Assembly: GCA_000827495.1 (NCBI GenBank)
Contig: KN817567.1
Location: 55,314 to 119,313 of the forward strand
Source: Hypholoma sublateritium FD-334 SS-4
Lineage: Eukaryota > Basidiomycota > Agaricomycetes > Agaricales > Strophariaceae
Direction: 5' to 3'
Length of the DNA stretch: 64,000 bases
In this document: positions 1-11,997 of the stretch, in pieces
Position numbering within the stretch: position 1 is the stretch's first letter
Layout of the letters: each line of letters starts with the position of its first letter
The notes under the pieces: generated by a model
Databases searched by the model: none
The model's input: only the letters and a program-made list of their open reading frames with translations
What the model was told of the DNA's origin: nothing
Program-made: the position numbers and the translations under genes

Positions 1-1
1 A

Positions 2-115
2 AACCCGCCACCGCCACCGCCACCGCCTCCTGTGGATGAGCATGCGGAAGGATACTTTGACCACGTCCCGCCATCGCGCACGCAATCTGTGAATTCGGGG
101 CTTTCGTACGTGTAG
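2..115 (+). CDS. 3' terminal exon of a proline-rich protein (partial)
   Basis: An open frame runs from the window edge to a TAG at 113-115 and gives 37 C-terminal residues. It begins with a run of about nine prolines encoded by CCG/CCA/CCT codons and then has a mixed, codon-like composition ending in LSYV. The rest of the gene lies upstream of the window, so no function can be given. The reading frame could be a chance product of the CCGCCA repeat, but the clean stop and the AT-rich 3' flank fit a real gene end. Confidence 0.45.
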   Translation, partial: NPPPPPPPPPVDEHAEGYFDHVPPSRTQSVNSGLSYV

Positions 116-614
116 GATCCAAATCAGTGATCGTCTGTCTGTCTGAATATATGTTGGATTTCTTGGTGAACATTCTATATGCATCCCCGTTTCTCACTTA
201 TAACATATTGCACATTTTCATCTGTACGCCTGTTTTGATGTATTGCCCAAGGAATTCTCTATAGGATAGCATCTGTTGTACCCAGTAGTTACAAAATTTA
301 CGAATATAATATGTTTGATATGGAACAGCTTTCGACACGCCTTGTGGGACTTACATAATACAGGTCAGGCACTCGAAGATGAGTAAGGTGGACTAGACTA
401 ATTGTACATGATATACTATGTTAAGTAGCGCGCTGCATGGTGGTAAGGTAGACAGGTATCAGTAAGTGACAGAATGACATGGAAACATTACAATCACTAG
501 AAGTTAAGATAAAAATAACAGCGTTCGAGACGTGCAGATGCAACTTGGCGAACGAGAATGGATAGATTATGGATAGAAAGCACGGCTCATGTCCTGCATG
601 ACAAATGGACTAGA
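116..614. other. Intergenic region between convergent genes
   Basis: This is AT-richer sequence between the proline-rich gene end and the stop codon of the metacaspase on the opposite strand. I see no convincing gene, RNA or repeat here. Confidence 0.5.
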
Positions 615-2667
615 TTAGTCTGGCTTTATCAGTGTTGCGAGGTACATCGCAATGCTCACCAGAGGGCGGTCGCTAGACAGCTGCACAGCACAAAAAACGC
701 GATCAGTACGCTTTCTAGAAATGGGGCCAGAGCCAGCCTTTGACGCACCTGAGGGTTCTGGAAGTTGTTCATCTCGACGCGGTCGCCCAGCTGTGCCTTC
801 TTGCCGAGCAGCATCTTTGTCTTGTTGATCGCCTGCACCATCTTGCGGTACTCGCGCGCGCGCGAGTGCAGGTCGACATAGTATGCATGGATGTCGTGGC
901 TGTGGCTATCTCTCAGCGCCGGGCCAAATCCCATGAGGGGTACTTACCTGACGAGGGTGAGCAGCTTCTGGTAGGTTGGGTGGGGCTCATTCGCTGTGAC
1001 GACGTTAGTATACGGGGAAAAGCCTACGGACGGCGTTCTTACACAAAATGCGAACAAGAGCCTGACGCAACGAGGTCAGCCGGTGCACGCGCGCGACGGA
1101 CGGTGTACATACTTGGGTCATAGTGCAGGTGCCAGTGGCATCCTCCCAAGTCAGCTGGCTGTCCTTGGACGACGATAACGATATCTGGCAACGGATACCA
1201 TTACTGTCAACACTACACACTCCCTACGTGCACGGGGTGAACCTACCACGTCGGCCTTGAGTGCGTCCTCGTACGTGAACAGGTCGTTGTCGCGGCAGTA
1301 CCCCGTGCAGTACATCGCGACGGGCGACATACACTGCTTCTCGCGCTCGTTCGGTGAGTCGAGCCAGGGAGCGGGCGACCCCGGCACGTCGGTGATAATG
1401 GACAGCGAGGGCTGGTGCCGCGCGGAGTCCGCGCGCATGCCGGAGTCCTTCGAGCCCGAAAGCACGCCGTCGATCGAGGTCCGTGCCCAGTCGAAAACCT
1501 GCTTTTTCTGGCGCGGTACAGGGCCGACCCGCGCTGAAATTTCTGAAAAACCATCGGGGTGTGAGGAGCAGTGAATTTGGGACGGTTGGATGGAAACTCG
1601 ACGTACGGGCAAACATGCGCTTGTTGCTGTTCCAGTTGGAGTTCGTGCGGCGATTGCCCTTGTTCATCCATGGGACGTAGACGCGGTTGCACCGGAAGTG
1701 CTTGAGGTCGAGCAGAGTCCCGGAGTGGCACGAATCGAACACAGCCTGATGGGGTGAATATTGAGTGGGGCGGTGACAATCCGGGGCGTGCTCGCTTACA
1801 ATCAACGAGCTGCCTTGCGGCAGCGGCGCTGCAAGGTTGGCGCGAAGCTCCTGTGGGCTGTAAGGACGGAAATGAATGTTGATAATTTCAAGTGCGCACA
1901 TCATCCTTGATCTTTTTTCCATCTGAAGTTACGATAACTAGACGCAGTACCGGGTTATTTTGGGCGCAATCGGTGCATGAAAGAGGCATGGCTCACACTC
2001 ATTCTTACGGTCCTCCTCCTCGACGTCGTCGGTATCTTCTTGGTCGGAATGGCCGGAATCTGTACGGAAGCTTGTCAGGCATTTTGCCACTTTCCGGTGT
2101 CTTGCAACATACAATGGAAGAAAAAGCGGTCATTTTCTTCCGCATTCTTGATAAGATTGTTGATAGCTTGTAGCTGCAATCAAAATGAGCTCTGGAACAA
2201 TTCACGAGATACGAAAAGATACGGACAATGTTGTCCCGGGTTGGTTGTACATTACACGGTTTGTCGTCGTCAATGAGGACGGTGATGTCCTGCGGGTCGT
2301 AGTTATACAGTTCTGATGATATTAGACGAGAGAGCCGAGACAAAATTGAACTGGACGCACTAATCAGTAGATCGCGCATCGCTGCAACGTCGCGGTGCGG
2401 GCCCTTCAGAGCTTCGCGGGTAGTGTCCTTACGATCTTTCCGTCTCTTCAACCACTTCTTCTTCTTGCCGTCCTTCTTGCCGTCAGGCGACCGCAGCCCG
2501 CTGGGTGACATGGGTTCAGCTTCTTCGCGAATTTGCTGGATGCCTATCAGAAGGGCCTTCAACTTGATTTTCTTCTCGACTGTGACGGGCTTGATTTCAA
2601 CATCGACGGGGGACGAAATGGGCTGCTTCCGCCGGAAGGCTGCCCAGGCTCGTGGCATCATCTTCAT
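615..2667 (-). CDS. Metacaspase (caspase-like cysteine peptidase, family C14)
   Basis: Fungal metacaspases cleave after Arg/Lys and act in stress-induced cell death and protein quality control. Spliced exons on the minus strand read as a complete caspase-like fold. The first strand is KALLIGI, followed by YNYDPQDITVLIDD. The catalytic His is in FFFHYSGH, joined across an intron at 2112-2060. VTSDG and KKIKDD follow, and the catalytic Cys is in VFDSCHSGTLLDL. Downstream come a variable linker, then KDSQLTWED and a C-terminal block (HAYYVDLHSRAREYRKM). At least eight short introns are needed; the first (2360-2313) uses GTGCGT. The ATG at 2667 gives a basic N-terminus of about 40 residues before the fold, with no prion-like Q/N-rich prodomain. 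The stop at 615-617 depends on the last, less certain intron. Confidence 0.85.
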
Positions 2668-4417
2668 GTTTGTGGGATAGCAGGTGCGCGTGGGCTCTGG
2701 ATGGTTGTGGATTGATGTTTCTTGTCAAAGTGACATGAACTTCGAGTTGGGGGCAGAGGGATCTACACCGGCTTAATATATGGCGAGGACGGCAACGTTG
2801 GGGGGTTGAAACGCGCGTGGGGCTGTGTCAGATCTACGGGCGGCAATCGTCTTCAAACAAGCTTCAGGCAGTGTGAAGAGAGCAACACGAGGCAGCCTGG
2901 GTGCATGAAGATGGCAGTGAAAACCACACGAGAACCGAACAGCTGAGAAAATGTGGGCTTCAGTGTGGGCAGCGAAGCTGAACAGCACCGACGAGCACCG
3001 ACGACAGCGGAGGTACATACTTACCGTCGCGCATGCCGAAACTATCCAGGGTCCATCATCGCCCAGTCTCGCCAATCACAAAGTCACGGGCGATAACACC
3101 ATAAGTTAATCGTTGATGCAGGATTTACCCAAGTGGTCGACAACTATGGACTGGATTCTTTCCGAAGGCGGTAGCTTTGGTCTCATCACGCCCATTTGAA
3201 TGGAACTGTGAAAACGGCGCACTTGATTGATATAAAAATGAAACCGCTTAAAAAGAGCGACTTACGTGCTACTTACTCCGAAGTCTGAGTTCCCAGCGTC
3301 CGAGCAGAACACTGGCAAGAGGTGAAGAATGAGAGGAACAGAAAGAAGGAAAAAATACTGGATTGGGATCAAACCTGAGATGTGGCGAAGAAAATCAGCG
3401 CTGGGGATTTCGCCGTTAAGTAGATCTTTTGTAACCGCGCGACTTTACTCTCTTTGGGGTGCAGTCTAGATTGAATCAATTAAGCTTCAGCCTGAGTGTT
3501 TGCTGGGTGTCCGAGATAGATAATTTTACAACGCCAAAAAACACACCGCCAGTTATCTTGCTTGTGTTCAAGGAATCAGAATAATTGTCAGAGAATTCGC
3601 GGCGAAAGAGATCTAAGCGCCGAGGCGGGAGGCCAGTCGGGTCAGTGCAAAGCTCGCTGGATCAAGGCTGGAGAAAAGAAGAAAGCAAAGAATTGACTGC
3701 AGATTTTAAAGAAGCGTATCGCATAGGCAGAAACCAGTGCCAGGATCCACGACGTAGGCCTTGCTAGACCTTCCAAGTCGCCGTGAAGTTCCCACTTGAG
3801 ACTAGCGGAGATCGAAGTCTGCTTTGCCTGACGTATACCATTAGAAAGGGCTGAAAATACAATATATAGTCTTAATCACACTTAAAAGATAATATAGAGC
3901 ATAGGATGTGGAAAAGGAGGAAAGGAGGGAAGGAAAACGGGATGAAGACTCAGAAGAGTGGGCTCAGGCTGGGACACGGCGAAAAAGCGCTCAAGCGCTG
4001 GATAGATCTTTTCAAACGGGGAGGTTACGTGGTGGAACCGCTTGATTGAGATAATTAAGCGCCGAGGTGTGCGTCGGATAAACAACTTCACAACGTCGTT
4101 GAACCTGAGACTCCTCGGAATACAGGTACAGGTATCTTGCTTCGAGTTGTGTGAGAGTAATCAGAAATATGGTTGTGGAATTGATAGTGATGATGAATCT
4201 ATTCACCGGTGTAGTATAACAGCTGCTGGAGGGTTGGATCCAGATTCCAGGAGAAAGGAAGGAAGGAAAAAACGCACTGCGCGGCCCCAAGGCCGGGTAA
4301 AGCACGTGTCAGTCCACGTGGTTATGTCAACGCACCGGGCCGCGGCGCGTCGCGGTCTTCCAACCACTAGCATGGCCACCAGCGAACGAACGCCATTGTA
4401 GCTCGTCTCATCTAGCC
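2668..4417. other. Divergent intergenic region
   Basis: This 1.75-kb stretch lies between the metacaspase start and the start of the Sld7-like gene, so it should hold both promoters. No open frame has convincing coding character. It contains purine-rich tracts (about 3900-3950 and 4255-4275) and two segments (about 3400-3590 and 3985-4175) that look like a diverged direct duplication. Confidence 0.4.
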
Positions 4418-5955
4418 ATGCACACAAAAATGACATCCACGACCGCCTCATCTTCCTCGACGGCCCTGTCATCAACCACCCACGACTCACAGCGCACACT
4501 CACACCGACGAAAGCAGGCGGCGGTGTACCACCAGCTGCGTATCGTCTGCTGTACCGCGGTGCACTGGCGCTGCCCGATTCGTTAATGCTTCTGGATGGG
4601 CTGACGTTTGGGGTGCGACTTGATTCGCCAGTTAAGCCGCGTTCGCATATTCCATATACACCGAACACCGGCACGCAGAGCACGAACATGCAGAATACAG
4701 CTGCAAGTTCAAGTGCAAGTGCAGGCACGGGTGCATCCCACCTGCTCGAGAACCCGCTGGCGCTCGCGCTGGAGAGCATGCGCGGGCGGCCGACGCTCCG
4801 CCTGCTTGGGCCGGTGAAGATGGGGGAGGTGTATCTGGACGAGAGTGGAAGGGTGGAGGTGTGAGTGATTGGTTTCATCTGCTTTTGTGTTGGGGCTGGT
4901 GTTGGTTAGGGTGGAGGTACAGGCGGAGGTGGATGTGAACCCAACGCTGACTGTTTATTCGCACACAGGGACATCCACCCGCTCGCCGCGCTCTCGCACA
5001 TCTTCTTCGAGAACACATTTTGCCTGCTGCCATTCGCGTCTCACCGCTCAGAGACAGGGCTCAAAATCGCGTTGGGCGATAGCGGTCTGTCCCTCCTTTC
5101 ATAGACCTTCAACGACTCGAACTCACACCACCGCAGACGGCCCGGAGACGACGGAGATCGTCATCTTCGCCGAGCGCTCGCTCGCAGACATGGGTACGAG
5201 TACGAGTGCGCGGAGCATCCGCCTGCACGTCGGGCGCGTGGCGGTGGCGCCGCGCGCCGCGCCTGCGCGTGCCCCACGCCCAGATGATCCTATCCCGCGC
5301 CGGCCACCTGCGTTCTTTATCAGGGACCTGAAGCGCACGGGGAGCATCGGTACGAGCAGGGACCTCAAGCGCACTGCGAGCAGCAGTAAACTCGCGTCCG
5401 CGCCACTGAAGCGGCAGAAGACGGCGGAGCTCGGGAGCTCGGTGCGCCTCGGGGCGGGAGAGGCGCTGTTCAAGGTGCCCGAGCTGCCTGTGCAGGCGCA
5501 GGCGAACGCGAAGGGAAAGGGGAAGGAAAGGGATGTGTTTGGCGAGGTCGCTGCTGCCGCGAAGGGCAAGCAGCGCGGGGACGTCGGCGATGCGGCGCTG
5601 GAGAAGGCGAACCGAAACGTAAGGACGTCGTATGCCCTGGGCCTCACGCTCTCACCACTCTTTTTTTAGGTCATCAAGCGGCTGACGATCGAGTATCTGG
5701 GGCGGGCGCGCGACCCAGCGGATCCCACGCGCCTTATTGACAAGACACACCCCGAGTTCAAGGATTTGTACGGGTATATCTATCGCGGGGTCGGGTTCGC
5801 GCTGGTCAGTCAGCTATTACTTACTCGTGGGTAGTGTTCTGACGTGGGCGCTTTAGCGGGGGGACATGCGGACGTCTAATGTCGAGCTGAATGTCGTAAA
5901 CCGCCTCATCGACAAGCACGCGCTGATGTATCTCCCGCGAAGTAACGGACGGTGA
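4418..5955 (+). CDS. Probable Sld7-like DNA replication initiation protein
   Basis: Five exons (4418-4860, 4969-5084, 5137-5618, 5670-5804, 5857-5955) join in frame to 424 residues. The N-terminal half is a folded region containing LRLLGPVKMGEVYLDE and IHPLAALSHIFFENTFC. A disordered basic middle with KRQKTAE follows. The C-terminal block holds IKRLTIEYLGRA, HPEFKDLYGYIYRGV and a final helix ending MYLPR. In my recollection this two-part layout with an HPEFK...YRGV block matches fungal Sld7, the partner of Sld3 in replication-origin firing, but I cannot run a profile search. All introns are GT-AG and 44-108 bp long. Its last exon is duplicated about 2.3 kb downstream. Confidence 0.55.
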
Positions 5956-6961
5956 TTATTTGGATGCAGTCGTGCTCTGTTGTTCGGGGACATTCTGTCT
6001 GTCTTATGTGGAACGGCATACGCGGTCCGAACACAAACTCTCCAGGCCCGGTCTGCAGAGGTTTCTGAGCAAGCGTGATTCCCAAGAGCTAGGAGCATCG
6101 TCAACGCGTCGCCCCAAAACATGAGGGTAGTGCGGCGTACCGAGATGCACTGGCACTATCAGGAAAACGGGCACAAGTAGATTGAGCAGGACGAAATGTA
6201 TGTAAATTAGAAACAGGATGGCAGTAGCAATTCACGGACAAGAGCATGCGCAGGCCGATTTTCGTCGACGCGTGTTGCAGGAGGGGGGCGGATTGGCAAA
6301 GTTGACGACAGCGGCAGACAGGGAACAGGCGTGAACACCTGGGCAGGCGGATGGAGCGAGGTCAACACAAGCAGGGTGCGGAAAGTGGCCATGTGCTTCA
6401 TCCAACGGATTTTTGTCGACGCGAGCTGTAGACGACATTCGGTCTGACCGTGACGCAGGCGTAGAAAACTTAGCGATTTTATGAATCGCCCGTGACTGCT
6501 GTCGATACCAACTGCAGCTATCCCGACAACTAGTACCACCTATACTAGTACAACAAGAACATAGCCTTCACACCTGTGCAAAACCATCTGGTGCTTTGGC
6601 GGCGGCGAGCACTGCAGCAATCGGCGAGGATGGTTCGGCATACGCCGGATCGAGAGGTACGGTCCCGCTCCTGACTTCGGCTCTCTCTCTCTTCCCACAT
6701 CCTTCCTCTCTCGTCGCTTGCTCCGTTCTTCGTAATCCCCTCGCGAATCCACCCGCCGTTCCAAGTCTTTGGGTTCTCTGTGAGTCATCCCCGTCTCTCT
6801 TCCCCGAAAGCACGTCTGGGACGCGGTCTTCCACTTTTTTTGAGCCCGGACGACGCGTAGATACTGTTCACAATTTTTTTGCATCTCCCTGCCTATACCG
6901 TCTCCCACCGCACCTGTTGTCTGCATAACCGTCTTGCTGTGATCCAAACCGTACCCTATAC

Positions 6962-7022
6962 ACCGCATATAACCGCATATAACGACCGAATAACCGCATA
7001 TATCTACCATTTTACCGCATAT
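6962..7022. repeat. Four copies of ACCGCATAT with near-helical spacing
   Basis: The nonamer ACCGCATAT starts at 6962, 6972, 6993 and 7014, giving intervals of 10, 21 and 21 bp. Those intervals are close to one and two DNA turns. The array sits just upstream of the decayed coding block that begins near 7114. It may be a relic promoter array or a simple short repeat. Confidence 0.5.
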
Positions 7023-7113
7023 ATCTTGTTCTAAAACGCCAAATCGTGTCAGATCCTTTCACCGACCATGTCACTTCGACTTCACGTATTGTTGACCTAA
7101 TTGCTGATACTCC

Positions 7114-8165
7114 TTGTGTACAGAGCCGTACCCACGCTGGAACCTCGTACGACCAGCTCCCAATGCGCTGATTGACTTGGCGGACCTCTTGAAAATCACA
7201 CAACCCGCTCAATCGCGCCGTGCTACTTCTCCCATGCCGCCGCTCACGTCCTCCGCGGATTCATCTTCTGACGACCATCTTGCTTCTATTATTATGGCTA
7301 CTCTTGATGCGACTAAACTGGACTTTCACGACTCTGCTCGGGCGATTCCTCCGTCCAAAAATGTCCCCTCGTTGTCCGATAGAGACCGATTAAAACCGGG
7401 ACAAATGGAAGGTCGACGAGGATTTCAAATTCGCTACGTTCTTGGTGAATCTCTGGGCGGCTTTTCTGGACACGGAGTGGGAGGAGGTCGAACTTTCAGA
7501 ACGGTATCACTCGCAACCATGCTACCTATCTGGAGGACGAGCTGTCGACTAGTGAACTGGACCGTGTCCGCAAGACCGAGGATATCTAATATCAACCAGT
7601 GGTACAAGGTCATGATAATCGCATGCACTGAAACATCGCTCAGCTAGCGACTGGGCTTCCCGAACACTCCGATTGCCACGCTAAACGCCGTACGTCATCG
7701 TTTCCTGCTTCCTTCCCGGTCAAGGCAATTTCTTCGGTGCAGGCAACGTCGGGAGCTCATGCATTTCCAATCAATCCCGTCATGGCTCCCAGATACGCCG
7801 CACCGCAGAAGGGATCATCCTCTGCTCGTCCTTCCGTTACATTCGATCCTGCGGTCGTCGCTGCGCGAGAAGCTGATAAACAACGTCTCCTATCCGCTAT
7901 GTTTTCTTTCCCACCGAAACTCAGCGAGCTCCAGCCCATGTACTCGAACAGAACGAGGGATCATGGATGTTACAACTACCGAGCGTTCCATGTCGAGCAT
8001 CGTTCCAGAGCATGTACTGTTGGTCGTGGATGGACGCAGTTACGAGCGTTAGGAGGGGGCTTATGCCCAGCCCTCACGTACTGTCCGCGCTCCTCCAGAG
8101 CGGCGAGCGCGGTCTTCCAGACGTGCGTGTCACATAGGTCGCCTTCTAGCGTCACGCGTGTATAA
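7114..8165 (+). pseudogene. Frameshifted unidentified coding block
   Basis: Several plus-strand frames each hold a piece of plausible protein and none is complete. One frame (7114 to about 7400) gives a Ser/Asp/Pro-rich segment. A shift near 7405 leads to a frame reading KWKVDEDFKFATFLVNLW followed by an acidic stretch that ends in a stop at about 7550. A later frame (7737-8165) resembles another low-complexity, Ala/Pro-rich segment. This pattern suggests a decayed gene, possibly from a retroelement or a duplicated host gene, but I recognise no domain. Confidence 0.3.
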
Positions 8166-8178
8166 AAAATGGGACACC

Positions 8179-8334
8179 GTACTCATGGGGGGTGGTGTTC
8201 TGACGTGGGCGGTTTAGCGGGGGACAGACGGACGTCTAATGACTCGGGCTGAATGTCGTAAGCCGCCTCATTGACAAGCACGCGCTGATGTACCTATCTC
8301 CCGCGAAGTAGCGCTGGAAGCGGGTGATTATTTG
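8179..8334 (+). pseudogene. Decayed duplicate of the Sld7-like last exon
   Basis: This stretch aligns with 5821-5962, which holds the end of the last intron, the final coding exon and the first bases of the 3' UTR. Shared blocks include GTTCTGACGTGGGCG, GACGTCTAATG, CTGAATGTCGTAA, GACAAGCACGCGCTGATGTA, CTCCCGCGAAGTA and GGTGATTATTTG. Small insertions (AC after TCTAATG, CCTA after GATGTA) break the frame. It is therefore non-coding debris just upstream of the BTB gene. Confidence 0.8.
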
Positions 8335-8626
8335 AGTAGAGTGGGGGCTCGATTTTTGGGTTCATTCTGACTGTCTGCAGCCTTTGTGAAAAAATATGGA
8401 CACCGCCTGCCTGTGCAGAGCATGCGCACCGCCCGCGGACGGACGCTCCAAAGAAGTAGGCTTCCATCGGCGGCCCTGACGCGATCAAATTCCCATGCAC
8501 AGGCGCCCATTGGGGATCCATTATAAGGGCCCGACCTGTGACTACGCAACGCAAACGCCCCACAAGCCCCCCCCCAAGAGCAGTTCCCAGCGTCCCCCAG
8601 GCCAGCAGCGCACGCCCGCCGTCTGA

Positions 8627-11600
8627 ATGACCGAGTCCATCGTTCTGGACAACAGCACGCTCCTCCGCGGCCTCGTACCGCCCACGCCGCACGTCGTCGT
8701 CGCCGGCGTCGACGCCCAGATGCACTCGCCGACGTCGAGCACGGGCTCCGCCTCTGTCCTCGAGTGGAACTCAAACTCGGACAGCGAGCTCTTCCAGCTC
8801 TCTTCGCCCCCGAGCGCCGCCCCTGCACTCTCCTCGCCGGCGTTCTCGGCGTCGGCGTCGTCGGTCGGCGCGGCGCCCTCGCTCGTGGGCTCGCTCAGTG
8901 AGCCGGCGGGGCTGCTCGACGACCGCTATCTGAATCTTATGCACTGGCCCCAGCTGGGGTACGACGAGCGCCCAGCGGCGCCTCCGGCGCCCCTTGTCAG
9001 CGCCAGCGCCACTGCCAGTAGCACCGCCCCCACCCCCGCCAGCACCGCTCCCACCCCCGCCGACGACGCCCCTGCACCGCACCATCACCCCGCTGAGCTC
9101 AATGCACTCATCGAGCGCATGGAGCTGGTGCTCGCCGGTTGGCCCGTGCCCTGGTCCGAGCCCGCCAACACCAACGCTGACGCCAACACAAGCGTCAGCG
9201 AGACGGCTGCGTCGGAGACCGACTCCGCTCCGGAGCTGCTCGACACGTCCATCACCAGCTCCGCGGCGGACAGCTCCATCACGACCGTCATCCCCCCCGG
9301 AGACACCACCTCGTTCTTCGACCCGCCGAGTCCGCCTGCGCCGCACTCTGCCGAGGCGTCGCTCATCTCGATTGCGGAGTATTTCAAGCGCAAGGCGTCC
9401 GAGCGCGGCGCGCCGCTCGCCCACGTCCCGGTGCCATCGCAGTGCCATCGGCGGTCGGAGGATGGTAGCGTCGTTATTAGCGAAAGAGAAGAAGACGAAG
9501 ACGAAGATGGGGAGGCGGAGGAGGAGAGGGGCACTCCGGCGCCTGCGAGCCCCGTACGCTCGGCGCTGAGCTACTTCTCGCCGCCCTCGCCGTCGAGTAC
9601 CGTGGCGTCCTACTCCTGGATGTCGCGCCCTGCGTACAACCCGCCCGGGCGAGCTATCTCGCAGGAGGACATCGAGGCGATGGACGCGCGCTCAGTCGTG
9701 AGCCCAAGCTGCAGCACCGTGGAGCGCGCGTCGCCTTCACCGTCCGTCTCCGTTTCCAGCGCCGCTGCTTCTGGAGGTGTCGCGTCGTCCGCGCGCGACC
9801 CGTTCTTCGACGTGTACTCGCCTTCCATGGTCGCCACCGTCGTCGCCCTGGGACCGCGCAGTGCGCCGGTGTCTGATGTACTGCGCGTGCGTGATGCGCA
9901 TGCGACACGGATCCCGCCGACAGGCGCACCGGAGCGCGGCGAGGTGTACGCGGACGAGCCCGCATGGCCCGCGCCCCCGCCGGAGCTCGAGTTCCGTGAT
10001 GCGCTGCGCGCTGCTACACCCTATGCGCCCACATCGCTGCCGCCCTCTTCGCCCCCCACGCCGCCCCGCCCGACGCTCGTGCTGCCGCCTTCGCGCGAGC
10101 CGCCGTTACGGAACGCATTCCGTGGCTTCGGCGGTTATAATCCACCATCGCCCTCGGCAGCGCCTGTGCACTCTTGGCTTGACCAGCTGCACTGCTTGCA
10201 GCGGTCGGCTGACACGTATCATCTGGTACACCCGCCGTACGTATACCACCCGAAGGTCGGCATCCAGGCATCATCATCTACGGGCTCTTCGCCGTCAGCG
10301 GTACCCGCGCCTGCGACAGCCCCGACCTCTGCACCGGCGATTGTATCCACGGGGAATGGGGACGGAAGGGCCCCGACTGCAGCCGCCGCGCCGCGCCGCC
10401 CGCGCCCGCCGCTCCCCGCCCTGCCCGTGTTTGCGTCTACGCCCCGCGCGAAGCCCCAGCCGTCGCCACTGACGCCGACGCCGCAGCCCGCTCCGCAGCG
10501 CGAGCTGCCTTTGCCCATGGGAATAGGCGCAGGTGCGGGTGTGGGAGAGCACCAGCCGCCCACGCCGTACGCGCCGTACGCTCACGCGCTGCCGTCGACG
10601 TGGACGGGTCCCGCATCGCACGTCGTGACCGCCCTACCGCCGTCGAGCGGCGCACCGAGTCCCGTGCTGGGCCGCCCGCGCGATTCCGCGAACGCGAGCA
10701 CGGCGCACATGTGGTGGGGCCTCGGTAAGCCGCCCACCGGGTCCCCGTACGCGTCTTACACCCAGCCCGCCCTGCGCGCGGCTCGCTGGGGCGCGGCGCC
10801 CGGCCTCTCACAGGAGTCAGACACGGCGAGTGCGTCGGACGGCGACGCGCCGGTCCCGCCGCCCGCGTGCAGGTTCCCGGGCGGCCCCCACAGGCCGCCG
10901 GCGTCCGACACGCTCTCAACCCCGCCGCCGTGGGCTTGCGAGCGCGAAAGCGAGCGGCGGCTGCGTTTCGCATCGCCAGTACACGCGACGGGCGGGTGGG
11001 CGGGGATGGGCGCGCGCGCACACATGCACGCGCTTACGCCGCCGCTTCCCCCAGCGCCACCTCCGCTGCCGTCGTGGTTCTACCCGGCACCGCCGCCGCC
11101 AGCCGGGGAGTCGTGGTACCGCCCTTCGTCGATGGGGATGGGGATGGGGCTGTCGGCGGCGCCGGAGCAGTGGTACCGGCATTCGTCGCCCGCGCCCGTC
11201 ATCCCGCCCGCAGCGGCGCATGCGGGGTGGTACACAACGGTGGCGAAGTACGCTTTCAGCGACGCGACGGTCGTCTTCCGGGTGGGTTCTATTTCTTTCC
11301 CCGTGCGCGATTTTCTTGGTGCTGATTTTGCTTCTTTGGGGGCAGGTCGAAACGTATATCTTCCGCGTGCACCGCCACTTCTTCGAGCACCACTCGGACT
11401 ACTTCGTGCGGCTGCTCTCGACGTACGTGTTCAGCGAGGCGAGCCACGTCTTCCTGCCCGATGTGAAGAAAGGCGACTTCGAGCGCCTGCTCTCGATATT
11501 CTACCCAGAGTACGCCCCTCCCCCCCTACCTCTCTTTCCGTCACACAACTACTTACCCACACCTCTTTCTTCGCAGGAACCTCACCACACCGGACATCAC

Positions 11601-11997
11601 CTCCCTCGCCGGGTGGACCGCCGTCCTCGCGCTCGCGCAGCGCTGGGGCATGGCGCAACCGCTCGCCCTCTCCCTCGCGCACATCGGCACCCTCGCCTCG
11701 CCCATGCAGAAGATCGCGATCGCACACACGCACGGCCTGCGCGCGCCTGCGCCCGCGTGGCTGCTCCCCGCGTACAAGGCCGTCTGCGCCTCGGGAGGCC
11801 CGCCTGCCAGGCACGAGGCGGAGGCGCTCGACGTGGGCGTCGTGCTTGGCATCTGGGAGGTGCAGCACGCGCTGCGGCAGGGAGGCCCCGGGGCGTATGT
11901 GGATAGGGAGGGCGCGCTTGAGCGGCTTGTGAGGGCGAAGTTTGGGCCGTTCGACGGGGCAGCGCCTCGAGGGGGGGCGGGCATGTTTGTGTATTAG
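8627..11997 (+). CDS. BTB/POZ-domain protein with a long disordered N-terminus
   Basis: Three exons (8627-11281, 11346-11509, 11577-11997) join to 1,079 residues. The first roughly 870 are Ser/Pro/Ala-rich and probably disordered, with an acidic run (EREEDEDEDGEAEEER). The C-terminal 200 form a BTB fold of the type common in Agaricomycetes: FSDATVVFRV, YIFRVHRHFFEHHSDYF and VFLPDVKKGDFERLLSIFYPE, followed by WTAVLALAQRWG and a helical tail. BTB domains mediate dimerisation and adaptor functions; no kelch or zinc-finger partner is present. Very high GC gives long open frames in other frames of exon 1, which are shadows. The ATG at 8627 is the first in frame after the decayed exon copy. Confidence 0.8.

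Larger units (their letters stand above)
5956..8178. other. Gene-poor stretch between the two copies of the Sld7-like last exon
   Basis: No intact gene is visible. The segment contains four copies of ACCGCATAT (6962-7022) and a block of frameshifted, gene-like sequence (about 7114-8165). It is bounded on the left by the real last exon of the Sld7-like gene and on the right by a decayed copy of it. It could be inserted DNA or the product of an unequal duplication. Confidence 0.4.

Noticed and set aside
5821..8334. The exon duplication as long terminal repeats of a retrotransposon
   Set aside because: The repeated unit is the spliced end of a host gene, lacks TG...CA ends, and no reverse transcriptase or integrase motifs lie between the copies.
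8294..8828. Minus-strand open frames upstream of and overlapping the BTB gene
   Set aside because: They are low-complexity Arg/Gly-rich shadows of the GC-rich plus-strand coding sequence and show no domain.
9777..11906. Long plus- and minus-strand Arg-rich frames inside the BTB gene
   Set aside because: The Arg/Pro/Ala-only composition is a by-product of GC-rich codons; the BTB frame has the recognisable domain and correct splice phases.
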